A stretch of DNA of 64,000 bases. Source: JBMOOG01 sp049324535. Its GTDB lineage: Bacteria; Pseudomonadota; Alphaproteobacteria; Rhodobacterales; Rhodobacteraceae. The stretch lies in contig JBMOOG010000032.1 of assembly GCA_049324535.1 (NCBI GenBank), positions 1 to 64,000 of the forward strand. Direction: 5' to 3'. The notes beneath the pieces were generated by a model. It saw only the letters and a list, made by a program, of their open reading frames with translations, was not told where the DNA came from and made no database searches. This document shows positions 53,022 to 61,464 of the stretch, one piece after another (positions within the stretch are counted from its first letter, which is position 1; the number at the start of each line of letters is the position of its first letter). The translations under genes were made by a program, and so were the position numbers.

Positions 53022-54617
53022 TCAGAGACCGGTCGCGCGCAGCCGGTCCGCGTCGAGGACGGCCGACCGGCGCAGAAGGTGCACCGGGTAATCCGGATCG
53101 CCTAGGAGGCTGTCGACGGAAAAGTCCGGCTCGATCCGCCGCAGCCTCTCGGCCGCGGCCCGCGCCTGCTCCAGCCGGCCCTGCGCCGCATAAAGCGCCA
53201 CAAGGTAGCGCAGCGGCGGGCGGAAGTCGGGGGCGAAGGCATGGCTTGCCTCGGCGGCCCGCACCGCCTCGTCGATGCGGCCGGCCAGGGTGTGGGTGAT
53301 GCACAGCCCCATGTCCCACCAGAACTTGTTCGGCGCATGCGCGCCAAGCTGCTGCACCCGCGCGGCCACCCGATGCGCGGCCGCGACATCGCCGACCACC
53401 AGATGCGCGACCGCCAGACTGTCCCAGGCCAGGGGGCTTGCCGGGTTCATCTGCACGCCGCGCCGGGCAAGCTCGATCGCGGTCGCGGGGGTGCGGTCGA
53501 TGGTCAGCCGCGCGTTCGCCACCGCCGCCAGCACCAGCGAATTGCCAGGTTCCTGCAAGAGGGCGCGCGCGCAGAATTCCTCGGCCGCCTCGCGCAGGGG
53601 GGGCCAGTCGCGGCTGTGGCGTTCGAAATGCTGGATCACCCGCAACTGCGCCCGCCAGGCCAGGAAGGTCCCGCGCGGGTCGATGGCATGGGCCGCGTCC
53701 AGCAGGCGGTCGGCCTCGTCGAGCTGGTCGGCCCGCATCGAGAAGATCTTGCGCAGCGCCAGCCGGCCCATGATGTTGCTGTCGCGTCGCGCGGCGTCTC
53801 CCCGCGCGCGCAACATCAGCGTTTCGGCCAGCGCGTCGATCATCTGGTTGCCGAGGTGCATCACGTCGAGATCGTCGGACGGTATCCCCTGGCTGTGACC
53901 GCAAAGCCGCGTGCCCGCCCAGAGCAGGCGCTGCGTGCCCTTGTCGTGGAGGGTGGCGCGCAGGCCGATCCGGTCGCCCTGCGCGAAGACCTGCACCAGC
54001 ACCGCGACCGCATGCGCGGGTACCGCCCGGCTTGCGGCCGTGAAGACATCGACCGTCATCGCCTCGGACAGGCTGCGCGCGACGCAATCGGTGAACACAT
54101 CCGCGAAGAGCTGGTGGTCGCGCGGCATGTCGGGCGCGCGCAGGAACAGCACGGCTGGATGGTCGGGGACCGGGGGGCTGAGGTCGGCCGCAAAGGGGCT
54201 GGCGCGGGGTGCGGGCGCCCGCGCCGCGCGTTCGTCGCGCAGCCAGGATTCGAACTCCTGGTCGCGCAGGTCCAGCCCTTCGAGGAACTCGCCCGGGCCG
54301 CGATCGTCGATCTCGACCCGGTCCGCATCGAGCGCCACCGACTGGCGGTCGGCCTTCAGGCAGTCGGAAAGCGGCCCGAGCGCGCGGCGCACCTCGGTCA
54401 GCGCCTGCCGCAGACTGGCGCCGGCCTGAGCCTCGGGCCGGTCGCTCCAGAGCTTCGCCTGCAACCAGCCACGCGCGCGCCCCCGGTTCGGGCTGGTGGC
54501 CAGAAGCGCCAGCAGGCCCTGCGCCTTGGCGCTGCGCGGGGTCACGTCCTGCCCCGCGGCGGACACTGCCCGAAGCCGCCCGCAGAGCGTGATCCTGATC
54601 CCTCCGACCGCTTGCAT
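53022..54617 (-). CDS. SARP-like winged-helix transcriptional regulator with TolB-like and TPR domains
   Basis: 531 residues from ATG 54617 (AGGGGA 5 bases upstream; an in-frame ATG at 54686 is a weaker choice). Residues ~5-95 form an OmpR/SARP-type winged helix (RITLCGRLRAVSAAG, RGWLQAKLWSDRPEAQAGAS, LRQALTEVRRALG). Residues ~115-225 resemble the TolB-like domain attached to CadC-type and adenylate-cyclase regulators. From ~280 to the end there are TPR repeats. No receiver or membrane segment is seen. Its position upstream of the TbpB-like/Slam genes, and the shared heptamer sites, indicate it controls them and itself. Confidence 0.8.
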   Translation of the reverse strand: MQAVGGIRITLCGRLRAVSAAGQDVTPRSAKAQGLLALLATSPNRGRARGWLQAKLWSDRPEAQAGASLRQALTEVRRALGPLSDCLKADRQSVALDADRVEIDDRGPGEFLEGLDLRDQEFESWLRDERAARAPAPRASPFAADLSPPVPDHPAVLFLRAPDMPRDHQLFADVFTDCVARSLSEAMTVDVFTAASRAVPAHAVAVLVQVFAQGDRIGLRATLHDKGTQRLLWAGTRLCGHSQGIPSDDLDVMHLGNQMIDALAETLMLRARGDAARRDSNIMGRLALRKIFSMRADQLDEADRLLDAAHAIDPRGTFLAWRAQLRVIQHFERHSRDWPPLREAAEEFCARALLQEPGNSLVLAAVANARLTIDRTPATAIELARRGVQMNPASPLAWDSLAVAHLVVGDVAAAHRVAARVQQLGAHAPNKFWWDMGLCITHTLAGRIDEAVRAAEASHAFAPDFRPPLRYLVALYAAQGRLEQARAAAERLRRIEPDFSVDSLLGDPDYPVHLLRRSAVLDADRLRATGL

Positions 54618-54666
54618 CGCTTCCCCTGTCGCGCCTTGGAGAGTGCCCAAGCCGATGCAGCCTTGA

Positions 54667-54683
54667 ATTGACCCAAGGTCAAT
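54667..54683. promoter_or_regulatory. Perfect 7-3-7 palindrome at the regulator promoter
   Basis: ATTGACC-CAA-GGTCAAT. It covers the predicted transcription start of the SARP-like gene and touches its -10 box, a typical repressor position. The binding protein is unknown. Confidence 0.5.
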
Positions 54684-54710
54684 CATGCCACATACGCAGG
54701 TTTTCGCCAA
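54682..54710 (-). promoter_or_regulatory. Predicted promoter of the SARP-like gene
   Basis: On the minus strand TTGGCG (54705-54710), 17 bp, CATGAT (54682-54687). The heptamer pair lies 14 bp upstream of the -35 box and the palindrome lies over the start site. Confidence 0.45.
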
Positions 54711-54723
54711 TTGCCGTCCGCTA

Positions 54724-54741
54724 TCGTGAATGCAGCGTGAA
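54724..54741 (-). promoter_or_regulatory. Two heptamers, 11-bp spacing, upstream of the SARP-like gene
   Basis: On the minus strand TTCACGC (54741-54735), TGCA, TTCACGA (54730-54724). Sequence, spacing and orientation relative to transcription match the array before the TbpB-like gene. It also lies 80 bp before the divergent PAP2 gene. Confidence 0.55.
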
Positions 54742-54820
54742 AAATGCAGGGCGCGGCCCGTCCGCCATTGACGCAGCGTCACCCCGGGACCGACCTTGGG
54801 CGGCAGCGTGGAGGCCGGAC

Positions 54821-55912
54821 ATGAGCGCATCAGGCAGAGGTGGCCGGGGCGGAAGGGGTGGCCGAGGCGGAAGGGGCGGGCGCGGAGGCCGCGGAGGCCG
54901 TGGCGGCGACGATTTCGGCACCGATCACGCCGGCGGCCCCTCCTCGGCACTTCTGAGCGACGCGCTCGTCACCACCCATGACGGGATCGTCGGCTACTGG
55001 GACGGCGCGCCGTCCGGCCCGCTGCCGCCGCAGCCGCTCGGGGGTCCGGACCACGAGACCACCTATCTGACGCGCGAGACCCGGGGCGACGTGATCGACG
55101 CGCTCCTGCACGGGGCCTTCTCGGTCTCGGGTGCCAGCCCTTCGGCCACGCTCTTTCAGGGGCCGGTTCCGATCCTGTCGCTGACCCGCCCCGGACGGCC
55201 GTTCTTTGCGGCGCAGCTGCCGCTGGTGCGCGCCCATGCCGACCTGCGCGACGACCGGCTGAGCGAGATCCTCGCCCAGCAGGACGACATCCTGTCGTTC
55301 TTCGGGCTTACCGGTCTGCTCGATACCGGGAGACGGCGCTGGACGCTGGAACTCCTCGAGGCGGTGCAGGGGCTCGCCATCCACATCGAGATGCCCCTCA
55401 AGCATTTCTGCCGGATGCCGCGCCCGATCGACTACGCGCCGCAGGTGCAGCCGGTGATCCAGACGCCCGATCATTCGACCTTTCCGGCCGGGCACGCCAT
55501 CGAGGCCTTCGCCCTTGCGACCGTTCTTGACCGGCTGATGCGGCATGCCGCATGGGCGCCGCCGACCTTCGCCGAGATGCCCTTCCGGATCGCGCATCGC
55601 ATCTCGGTCAACCGCTGCATCGCCGGGCTGCACTTCCCCGTCGATCTCGCCATCGGCGCGGTAATCGGCGGTCTCGTCGGTCAGGCGGTGGCGCGCCTGG
55701 CCTTCGGCCTGCCGCCTCCTCCGGCACCCATGACGATCGCGCCGTCGCGGGCGACCCAGATGCAGCTGGACGGCAACCCGGCGATCTTCGGCCAGGACGA
55801 CGAGTTCCGGCTGGCCTGGCTCGGTTCGGTGATGTCCGCGCCGCCGGTCGGAAAGCCCGTGAAAAGCGTTCTCGGCGAGATCTGGCGGCTGGCCCAGGCC
55901 GAATGGCCATGA
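54821..55912 (+). CDS. PAP2/vanadium-haloperoxidase-fold protein with N-terminal RGG repeats
   Basis: 363 residues from ATG 54821 with GTGGAGG upstream. Residues 5-~30 are repeated Arg-Gly-Gly. The rest carries the three PAP2 phosphatase motifs: LKHFCRMPRP (K-x6-RP, ~193-202), STFPAGH (PSGH-like, ~219-225) and RISVNRCIAGLHFPVD (SRx5Hx3D-like, ~260-275). The same site binds vanadate in haloperoxidases. No signal peptide or clear helix bundle for the membrane is seen, which favours the soluble haloperoxidase-like branch. It lies 10 bp before a subtilase gene, almost surely one operon. Confidence 0.78.
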   Translation: MSASGRGGRGGRGGRGGRGGRGGRGGRGGDDFGTDHAGGPSSALLSDALVTTHDGIVGYWDGAPSGPLPPQPLGGPDHETTYLTRETRGDVIDALLHGAFSVSGASPSATLFQGPVPILSLTRPGRPFFAAQLPLVRAHADLRDDRLSEILAQQDDILSFFGLTGLLDTGRRRWTLELLEAVQGLAIHIEMPLKHFCRMPRPIDYAPQVQPVIQTPDHSTFPAGHAIEAFALATVLDRLMRHAAWAPPTFAEMPFRIAHRISVNRCIAGLHFPVDLAIGAVIGGLVGQAVARLAFGLPPPPAPMTIAPSRATQMQLDGNPAIFGQDDEFRLAWLGSVMSAPPVGKPVKSVLGEIWRLAQAEWP

Positions 55913-55922
55913 GGGCGCGGTC

Positions 55923-57986
55923 ATGGCCCTGACCTGGACCGGCTGGCAGCCCGACCCGCACGCGGCCACCCGCACGCCCTACGTCGACTGGTACATCGAG
56001 ACCGACCTGCGCGGGACACCCGCCTCGGCGGGGATCGAGGTCCGGGGCGTCGGGCTACCGGGGCAGGCCCAGACGCTGCTTTTCCCGGCCTTTCAGCCCG
56101 CAGCGGCGGGAAGACGGCCGATCGCCGACGAGTATCTCTCCGGCCACATGGTCTCCGATGTGCCGCTGCCGGCCTTCGCCTGGCCGCCGCAGGGCACGCC
56201 GCCGGCGACCCCGCCGGTGCCGACCCTGACCAGGCCCCCGCCTGCGGACGCGGTGATCGTGGGCATCATCGACACCGCCCTCGCGCCGGCGCACGAAAGG
56301 TTCCGGCTCGGGGCCGGAACCCGGTTTCTCTGCGCCTGGCAGCAGGGCGCCGCCTACGTCGGCCAGACATGGCTGCCCTTCGGGCGCGAGATCGGTCAGG
56401 CGGACATCGACGCGGCGATGGCAGCCCATGCCGAGGAGGACGCGGTCAACCGGGGACTTGGCCTCGTGAACGTCAACCATGCGCGCGGCGACCGGTCGCT
56501 GGCGCTGCGGGCATCGCACGGGACGCATGTGCTCGATCTTGCCACCGGCTTCGATCCGGCCCGCCCGCCGCCCGAGGCCCGGCGCCTGCCGATCATCGGC
56601 GTCACGCTTCCCACCGGGCTCACGGTCGGGCCCTCGGGGACCTTTCTCGAATTCTTCGTGATCCACGCCATCGACCACATCGTGGCGCGCGCCGATGCGC
56701 TCTGGCGGGCGTCGGGCCACCCCCCAACGCGCAAGGGCGCGCTGGGCTGGCCGATCGTCATCAACCTGTCCTACGCGCTGGCGGCCGGGCCGAAGGACGG
56801 CACCAGCCGGATCGAATCCTTCGTGACGGCTCTGGTCAACTGGCGGCGCAGCGCGGGTCTGTCGCCCCTGCGGGTCGTGATGCCGGCGGGCAACGACAAC
56901 CTCGGTCGCGGCCATGCAACCCTTGATTTCGCGGACATGGGCGGCCGCCACGGCATCGACTGGCGGGTGCAGCCCGAGGACCGGTCGTCGAACCATGTCG
57001 AAATCTGGTCGGACATCCGTCCGGGGACCGGGGCCGCGGCCAAAAGGCATCCCTTTGCGGTCTCGGTCATGCCGCCCGGCGGGCCGGCGCTGACGATGGC
57101 GCAGGGGCAGGACGGCCAGATGCGCAGCCTGATCGACGGCGCGACCGGCAGGCCCGTGGCGCGCCTCTACTGCCGCAAGGCCGACGACGGGCTGTTGACC
57201 GGCACACCGAAGCGGCATCGCTTCGTCTATGTCCTCTGCGTGGCGCCGACCGGGGGATCGGTGCCGCCGGGTCCGGGCGGGGCCCCCGGACCCGAGGCGC
57301 CGGCGGGGGCCTGGCGCATCACGCTGACCCGCAAGGCGGCCACAAGCCGCGCGATCCTTTTCGTGCAGACCGACCAGTCGCTGACCCTGACCGGCTCGGC
57401 GGGGCGTCTGTCGTATTTCGATCATCCGGACTATCGGACCGTCGACGATGCGGGGCGGCGGATCGACAGCGCTTCCTATCCGCTGGACGGGGCGCCACCC
57501 GCCGACACGGACGGTCCGGGCCCGGTCACGCGCCACAACACGCTCAATGCGCTGGCCGGATCGCCGGTCATCGTCACCGTGTCAAGCTATCGTGCCAGCG
57601 ACGGCCGCCCGGCCGATTACGCCAGCACCGGGCGGGGTTTCCCGCGGGGCGGCGCGGCCTCGGGCCCGGTCGCCGCCATGCCCTCGGACGACGGCTGCGC
57701 GCTTGCCGGTCTCATCGGCGCGGGATCGCACAGCGGCTCGGCGCTCGCGATCGCGGGGACCAGCGTCGCGACCGCTCTCGCCACCCGGCGCATCGCCAAG
57801 GCGCTTCTGGGCTGGCACGCGCGCGGGGGAAGCGCCACCTCGGACACGGGCAACGCCGCGTGGCTGGCAGGGCTTGCCAAGGCGGCCGAAGCCTCGTCGG
57901 GCTTCCCCGGCCGGATCACCGCCGCCAAGTGCGGCGCGGGTCGCCTCCCGGCGCCGGAGACCTGGCGCATCGGGCGGCGGGCCTAG
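55923..57986 (+). CDS. S8 (subtilisin-family) serine protease, intracellular type
   Basis: 687 residues. The catalytic triad is Asp117 (GIIDTALA), His199 (ASHGTHV) and Ser614 (AIAGTSVATALA), with the oxyanion Asn324 in MPAGNDN. There is no signal peptide or recognisable prodomain. The ~290 residues between Asn324 and Ser614 form a large insertion. Homologues exist among uncharacterised subtilases, but I know of no named function. Its tight linkage to the PAP2 gene suggests a joint pathway, such as maturation of that enzyme. The end overlaps the convergent ArnT-like gene by 4 bp. Confidence 0.8.
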   Translation: MALTWTGWQPDPHAATRTPYVDWYIETDLRGTPASAGIEVRGVGLPGQAQTLLFPAFQPAAAGRRPIADEYLSGHMVSDVPLPAFAWPPQGTPPATPPVPTLTRPPPADAVIVGIIDTALAPAHERFRLGAGTRFLCAWQQGAAYVGQTWLPFGREIGQADIDAAMAAHAEEDAVNRGLGLVNVNHARGDRSLALRASHGTHVLDLATGFDPARPPPEARRLPIIGVTLPTGLTVGPSGTFLEFFVIHAIDHIVARADALWRASGHPPTRKGALGWPIVINLSYALAAGPKDGTSRIESFVTALVNWRRSAGLSPLRVVMPAGNDNLGRGHATLDFADMGGRHGIDWRVQPEDRSSNHVEIWSDIRPGTGAAAKRHPFAVSVMPPGGPALTMAQGQDGQMRSLIDGATGRPVARLYCRKADDGLLTGTPKRHRFVYVLCVAPTGGSVPPGPGGAPGPEAPAGAWRITLTRKAATSRAILFVQTDQSLTLTGSAGRLSYFDHPDYRTVDDAGRRIDSASYPLDGAPPADTDGPGPVTRHNTLNALAGSPVIVTVSSYRASDGRPADYASTGRGFPRGGAASGPVAAMPSDDGCALAGLIGAGSHSGSALAIAGTSVATALATRRIAKALLGWHARGGSATSDTGNAAWLAGLAKAAEASSGFPGRITAAKCGAGRLPAPETWRIGRRA

Positions 57987-59671
57987 GGCGCGGCGTAAAG
58001 CGTCCAGACCCTTTCGTTGAAGGGGTAGGTCCCCAGTGCGGGCAGATCGAGCGGCTGGCGCGACAGCACCGCGCCGCCCGGGTGCGCCGCGGCCCAGGCG
58101 GCCGCGTCCTCGGGCCGGGCGAGTTCGGTCACGGGCACGGTGAGCCGGCCGGCAAAGCCGAACTGGCCCTGATAGTCGGCATCGACCACGGCCATGCCCG
58201 CGGCCTCGCGCGTGGCCAGCGCCCGTCCGATGGGGCCGGCATCGAAACCCGCGCGGAGGGTGGGCGACAGGAGCACCTCGGCCGCCACGAAGGTGAAGGG
58301 CGCGATCAGGGCAAAGGCGGCCAGGTCCGACCGGATGCGGAACACCGCGACCGCCAGCGTCGCCGCGATCGCGATCGCGACCAGGGTCTCGATCGCCGGC
58401 ACGGGCAGGGTGCCGGGCGGCAGCGGGCCGAGAGGCCCGAAGGCGACACCGCCGGCCGCGACAAGGATCAGGGCCGCCGTCAGCAGCACCGGGATGCGCT
58501 GCCAGCGCGGGCTGGCCCCCGCCACCCCGGCCGAGAGGATCAGCGCCACGGCCGGCAGCTCGGGGATCAGGTAATGGATCTGCTTGCCGCTGATCGCGCT
58601 GAATGCGACGAAGGCCGCCACCGCCCAGACCGCGACCAGGCGCCCGCCCTCATCGGCCCGGATGCGGCGCGGCGAAAGGGCCGCGAGGCTCTCGGCCCGC
58701 CAGGCCCAGGGCCAGAGGTAGACCGGCAGAAGCGCGGCGAACCACCAGAACGGCCGGTCATGGGCAAAGGACGCGACCATCCGGCCCGCGCTCTGCTTCC
58801 AGAGCACCTCCGTGCGATAGTCGGGGCCGCCGAGTATGAGCGCCGGGCCGAGCCAGAGGGCGACCAGCGCCAGAGCCACCCCGAGCGCCGCGGCGAGCCG
58901 CCCATACCAGAAGCCCGCCCGGGGCCGGCTGTCACGGTCGGCCCAGAGCGGCATCAGCAGGGCCACCGGAGCGACATGCACGAGGATCACCGGTCCCTTG
59001 GCGTAGACCCCGAGCGCGAGCGCCGCGCCGAGCCCGAGCGTTGCCCGCCATGCGGCGCGGCCGTCGGCCGCCCGGCGCAGCGCCACCAGCGCCAGCATCG
59101 CGGCGAGCGTGGCCGTGGTCAGCATCGTGTCGAACAGGGTGAGCGAGCCGTAGGCCAGGAAGAGGCCGGTGGTCGCCAGGATGACCGCCGCCGCGCCCGC
59201 CCGCTGCGGCGCCGCCGGCCAGAGCCGGCGGGCCAGAAGCCCGGTCAGCACCACCGAGGCCAGCCCGAAGGCCGGCGCGACCAGCCGCGCGGCCAGCTCG
59301 CTGACCCCGGCGACGAGCCAGGTTAGGTCGATGAGCCAGAACAGCAGGGGCGGCTTGTGGGTGTAGAGGTCGCCGTTCAGGTGCGGCACGAGCTTGGACC
59401 CGCCCTGCCACATCTCCCAGGCAACGGTCAGATACCGCGTCTCGTCGATCGGCAGGAGCGGCCGCAGGCCGATCAGAAGCAGCGCGGATCCCGCGAAGGC
59501 CAGCGCGGCAAGAAGGATCCGCGCGGCTCCCCCGGTCGCCCCGGATGCCGCCCCGGATGCCGCGCCGGGGGCCGCGTCGGGCGGCGGGGCCGCGGGCGGT
59601 TGCGCAGGATCGGGGTCCGGCAGCGCCAGTGCCGCGGCTACGGCGTCTTCGATCGGGTCGGGGTCGGACAT
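57983..59671 (-). CDS. ArnT-like family 39 glycosyltransferase
   Basis: 562 residues from ATG 59671 (AGGAG 6 bases upstream; ATG 59677 directly abuts the ribosome site). After a ~45-residue Pro/Ala-rich cytoplasmic tail come about eleven transmembrane helices. The first periplasmic loop has PIDETRYLTVAWEMW, the acidic DE catalytic motif of GT-C enzymes, and HKPPLLFWLI is also conserved. Such enzymes move a sugar from a polyprenyl-phosphate to lipid A or proteins in the periplasm. The acceptor is not known. Confidence 0.85.
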   Translation of the reverse strand: MSDPDPIEDAVAAALALPDPDPAQPPAAPPPDAAPGAASGAASGATGGAARILLAALAFAGSALLLIGLRPLLPIDETRYLTVAWEMWQGGSKLVPHLNGDLYTHKPPLLFWLIDLTWLVAGVSELAARLVAPAFGLASVVLTGLLARRLWPAAPQRAGAAAVILATTGLFLAYGSLTLFDTMLTTATLAAMLALVALRRAADGRAAWRATLGLGAALALGVYAKGPVILVHVAPVALLMPLWADRDSRPRAGFWYGRLAAALGVALALVALWLGPALILGGPDYRTEVLWKQSAGRMVASFAHDRPFWWFAALLPVYLWPWAWRAESLAALSPRRIRADEGGRLVAVWAVAAFVAFSAISGKQIHYLIPELPAVALILSAGVAGASPRWQRIPVLLTAALILVAAGGVAFGPLGPLPPGTLPVPAIETLVAIAIAATLAVAVFRIRSDLAAFALIAPFTFVAAEVLLSPTLRAGFDAGPIGRALATREAAGMAVVDADYQGQFGFAGRLTVPVTELARPEDAAAWAAAHPGGAVLSRQPLDLPALGTYPFNERVWTLYAAP

Positions 59672-59752
59672 CGCCATCTCCTCTGATCCCGCTCAGGTAG
59701 CAGGGTCCGGCGCGGTTCGCCACTAAACCATGGGCGCAGACGAGCCGGTCGA

Positions 59753-59781
59753 TGGACAAGGCCGACGGTCGGCGCTAGCGT
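59753..59781 (+). promoter_or_regulatory. Predicted promoter of dut
   Basis: TGGACA (59753-59758), 17 bp, TAGCGT (59776-59781), about 43 bases before ATG 59824, in a 152-bp divergent gap. Confidence 0.45.
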
Positions 59782-59823
59782 CCGGACCGGTCCGACCCTG
59801 AGCACACGCCGACAGCCCTTCCC

Positions 59824-60303
59824 ATGTTCCAGAACCCCGCACCGGTGATCGACATCGTCCACGAGGATTGGGCGGATCCGGCCGTGCCGCTTCCGGGCTA
59901 CGCGACGGCCGGCGCTGCGGGCGCCGACATTCGCGCGAACCTGCCGCCCGACCAGCGTGCGGCGGGGTTCCGGCTGGCGCCGATGCAGCGCGCCATCGTG
60001 CCCACCGGGCTGCGCATCGCCATTCCCGAAGGGTTCGAAGTGCAGATCCGCCCGCGCTCGGGCCTCGCGCTGAAACACGGCATCAGCCTTCCCAACACGC
60101 CCGGCACCATCGACAGCGACTATCGCGGGCCGCTGGGCGTGCTGCTCATCAACTACGGCGCCGAGCCCTTCACCATCGGCCATGGCGAGCGGATCGCGCA
60201 GATGATCGTGGCGCCGGTCGTCCGGGCCGCATTCCGGCGGGTGGCGATGCTGGACGACACCCGGCGCGGGCACGGCGGCTTCGGATCGACGGGCCGGGCA
60301 TGA
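59824..60303 (+). CDS. dut: dUTP diphosphatase
   Basis: 159 residues. It has the five trimeric-dUTPase motifs: AGADIRANL, RSGLALKHG, GTIDSDYRG, GERIAQMIV and the C-terminal RGHGGFGSTG arm. It hydrolyses dUTP to dUMP, keeping uracil out of DNA and feeding thymidylate synthesis. It is followed 13 bp later by the MoeB-like gene. Confidence 0.96.
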   Translation: MFQNPAPVIDIVHEDWADPAVPLPGYATAGAAGADIRANLPPDQRAAGFRLAPMQRAIVPTGLRIAIPEGFEVQIRPRSGLALKHGISLPNTPGTIDSDYRGPLGVLLINYGAEPFTIGHGERIAQMIVAPVVRAAFRRVAMLDDTRRGHGGFGSTGRA

Positions 60304-60316
60304 CGCGGGTGCGGGG

Positions 60317-61390
60317 ATGATGCTGCTGGTTCTGGCTGTCGCACTGGGTGTGCTGACCTGGGCGCTGCGCCTGCCCGCGCGCGTGACGGTCGCGCTGGTC
60401 GTCGTGCTCTGGGCGGCGGCGATCCTGGCGCATCTCGCGCTGCCCGACGGTCACGTGATTCGCGGGGCCATCGGCGGCGACGCCCGCATCTGGGCCGCCG
60501 CCGGCGTCGTGGCGGCGTTGGTGCTCGCCTACCGCCAGGGGCTTGCGGCGCTGCGGGCGCGGTCCCGGCCCGCGGATCCTCCGGCGCCGCCTGCCCCCGC
60601 CGAGGCCCCGACCGCCGATGACCGGCTCTCCGATGACGAGCTCGACCGCTACGCCCGCCACATCGTCCTGCGCGAGATCGGGGGCACCGGCCAGCGGCGG
60701 CTGAAGGCGGCGCGCGTTCTGGTGATCGGCGCCGGCGGGCTGGGCTCGCCCGCGCTTCTCTATCTCGCGGCCGCCGGGATCGGGCGCATCACGGTCATCG
60801 ACGATGACACGGTGTCGGTCTCGAATCTCCAGCGCCAGATCCTGTTCGCGACCGCCGATGCGGGGCGGCCCAAGGCCGAAGCCGCCGCCGAACGGCTGCA
60901 CGCGATCAATCCGAACGTCACCGTCGAGGTGCGGGCCGAGCGGTTGACTGAGGCGAACGCCGCCGACCTCGTGGCGGGCCAGGACCTGATCCTCGACGGG
61001 TCGGACAATTTCGACACTCGCTATCTGGCCAACCGGGCGGCGGTGGCGGCCGGCGTGCCGCTCGTCTCGGCCGCGATCACCCAGTGGGAGGGGCAGATCG
61101 GCCTCTACGATCCTGCCCGCGGCGGGGCCTGCTATCAATGCGTCTTTCCCGAACGCCCGGCGCCCGGTCTGGCGCCGGCCTGCGCCGAGGCGGGGGTCGT
61201 CGGTCCCCTGCCGGGCGTGCTGGGCGCGATGATGGCGCTCGAGGCGGTCAAGCACCTGACGGGCGCGGGGCAGGGGCTGCGCGGGCATGTGCTCATCTAC
61301 GACGGGCTCTGGGGCGAGACGCGCCGCATCGCGACCCGGGCGCGACCGGACTGCCCGGTTTGCGGGCAACCGGGCCGCGTCGGCCCTTAG
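60317..61390 (+). CDS. moeB: MoeB/ThiF/HesA adenylyltransferase with N-terminal membrane segments
   Basis: 357 residues, about 100 more than soluble MoeB. The extra N-terminus has two to three hydrophobic stretches (MMLLVLAVALGVLTWAL, VTVALVVVLWAAAILA, WAAAGVVAALVLAY). The E1-like core follows: LSDDELDRYARHIVL, GAGGLGSPALLYLA at ~139, NLQRQILF, and zinc cysteines in CYQC and CPVC. It activates the C-terminus of a ubiquitin-like sulfur carrier (MoaD or ThiS). The membrane anchor is unusual. ATG 60317 is followed directly by a second ATG. Confidence 0.85.
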   Translation: MMLLVLAVALGVLTWALRLPARVTVALVVVLWAAAILAHLALPDGHVIRGAIGGDARIWAAAGVVAALVLAYRQGLAALRARSRPADPPAPPAPAEAPTADDRLSDDELDRYARHIVLREIGGTGQRRLKAARVLVIGAGGLGSPALLYLAAAGIGRITVIDDDTVSVSNLQRQILFATADAGRPKAEAAAERLHAINPNVTVEVRAERLTEANAADLVAGQDLILDGSDNFDTRYLANRAAVAAGVPLVSAAITQWEGQIGLYDPARGGACYQCVFPERPAPGLAPACAEAGVVGPLPGVLGAMMALEAVKHLTGAGQGLRGHVLIYDGLWGETRRIATRARPDCPVCGQPGRVGP

Positions 61391-61406
61391 GCGCGCCTGG
61401 CCGCAC

Positions 61407-61436
61407 TGGACAGGGCGCGCGGCCGGGCACTAGTCT
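61407..61436 (+). promoter_or_regulatory. Predicted promoter of the ABC transporter genes
   Basis: TGGACA (61407-61412), 18 bp, TAGTCT (61431-61436), 28 bases before ATG 61465. Confidence 0.35.
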
Positions 61437-61464
61437 GCGCTCCGACCGATTACGGGAGTGAACC

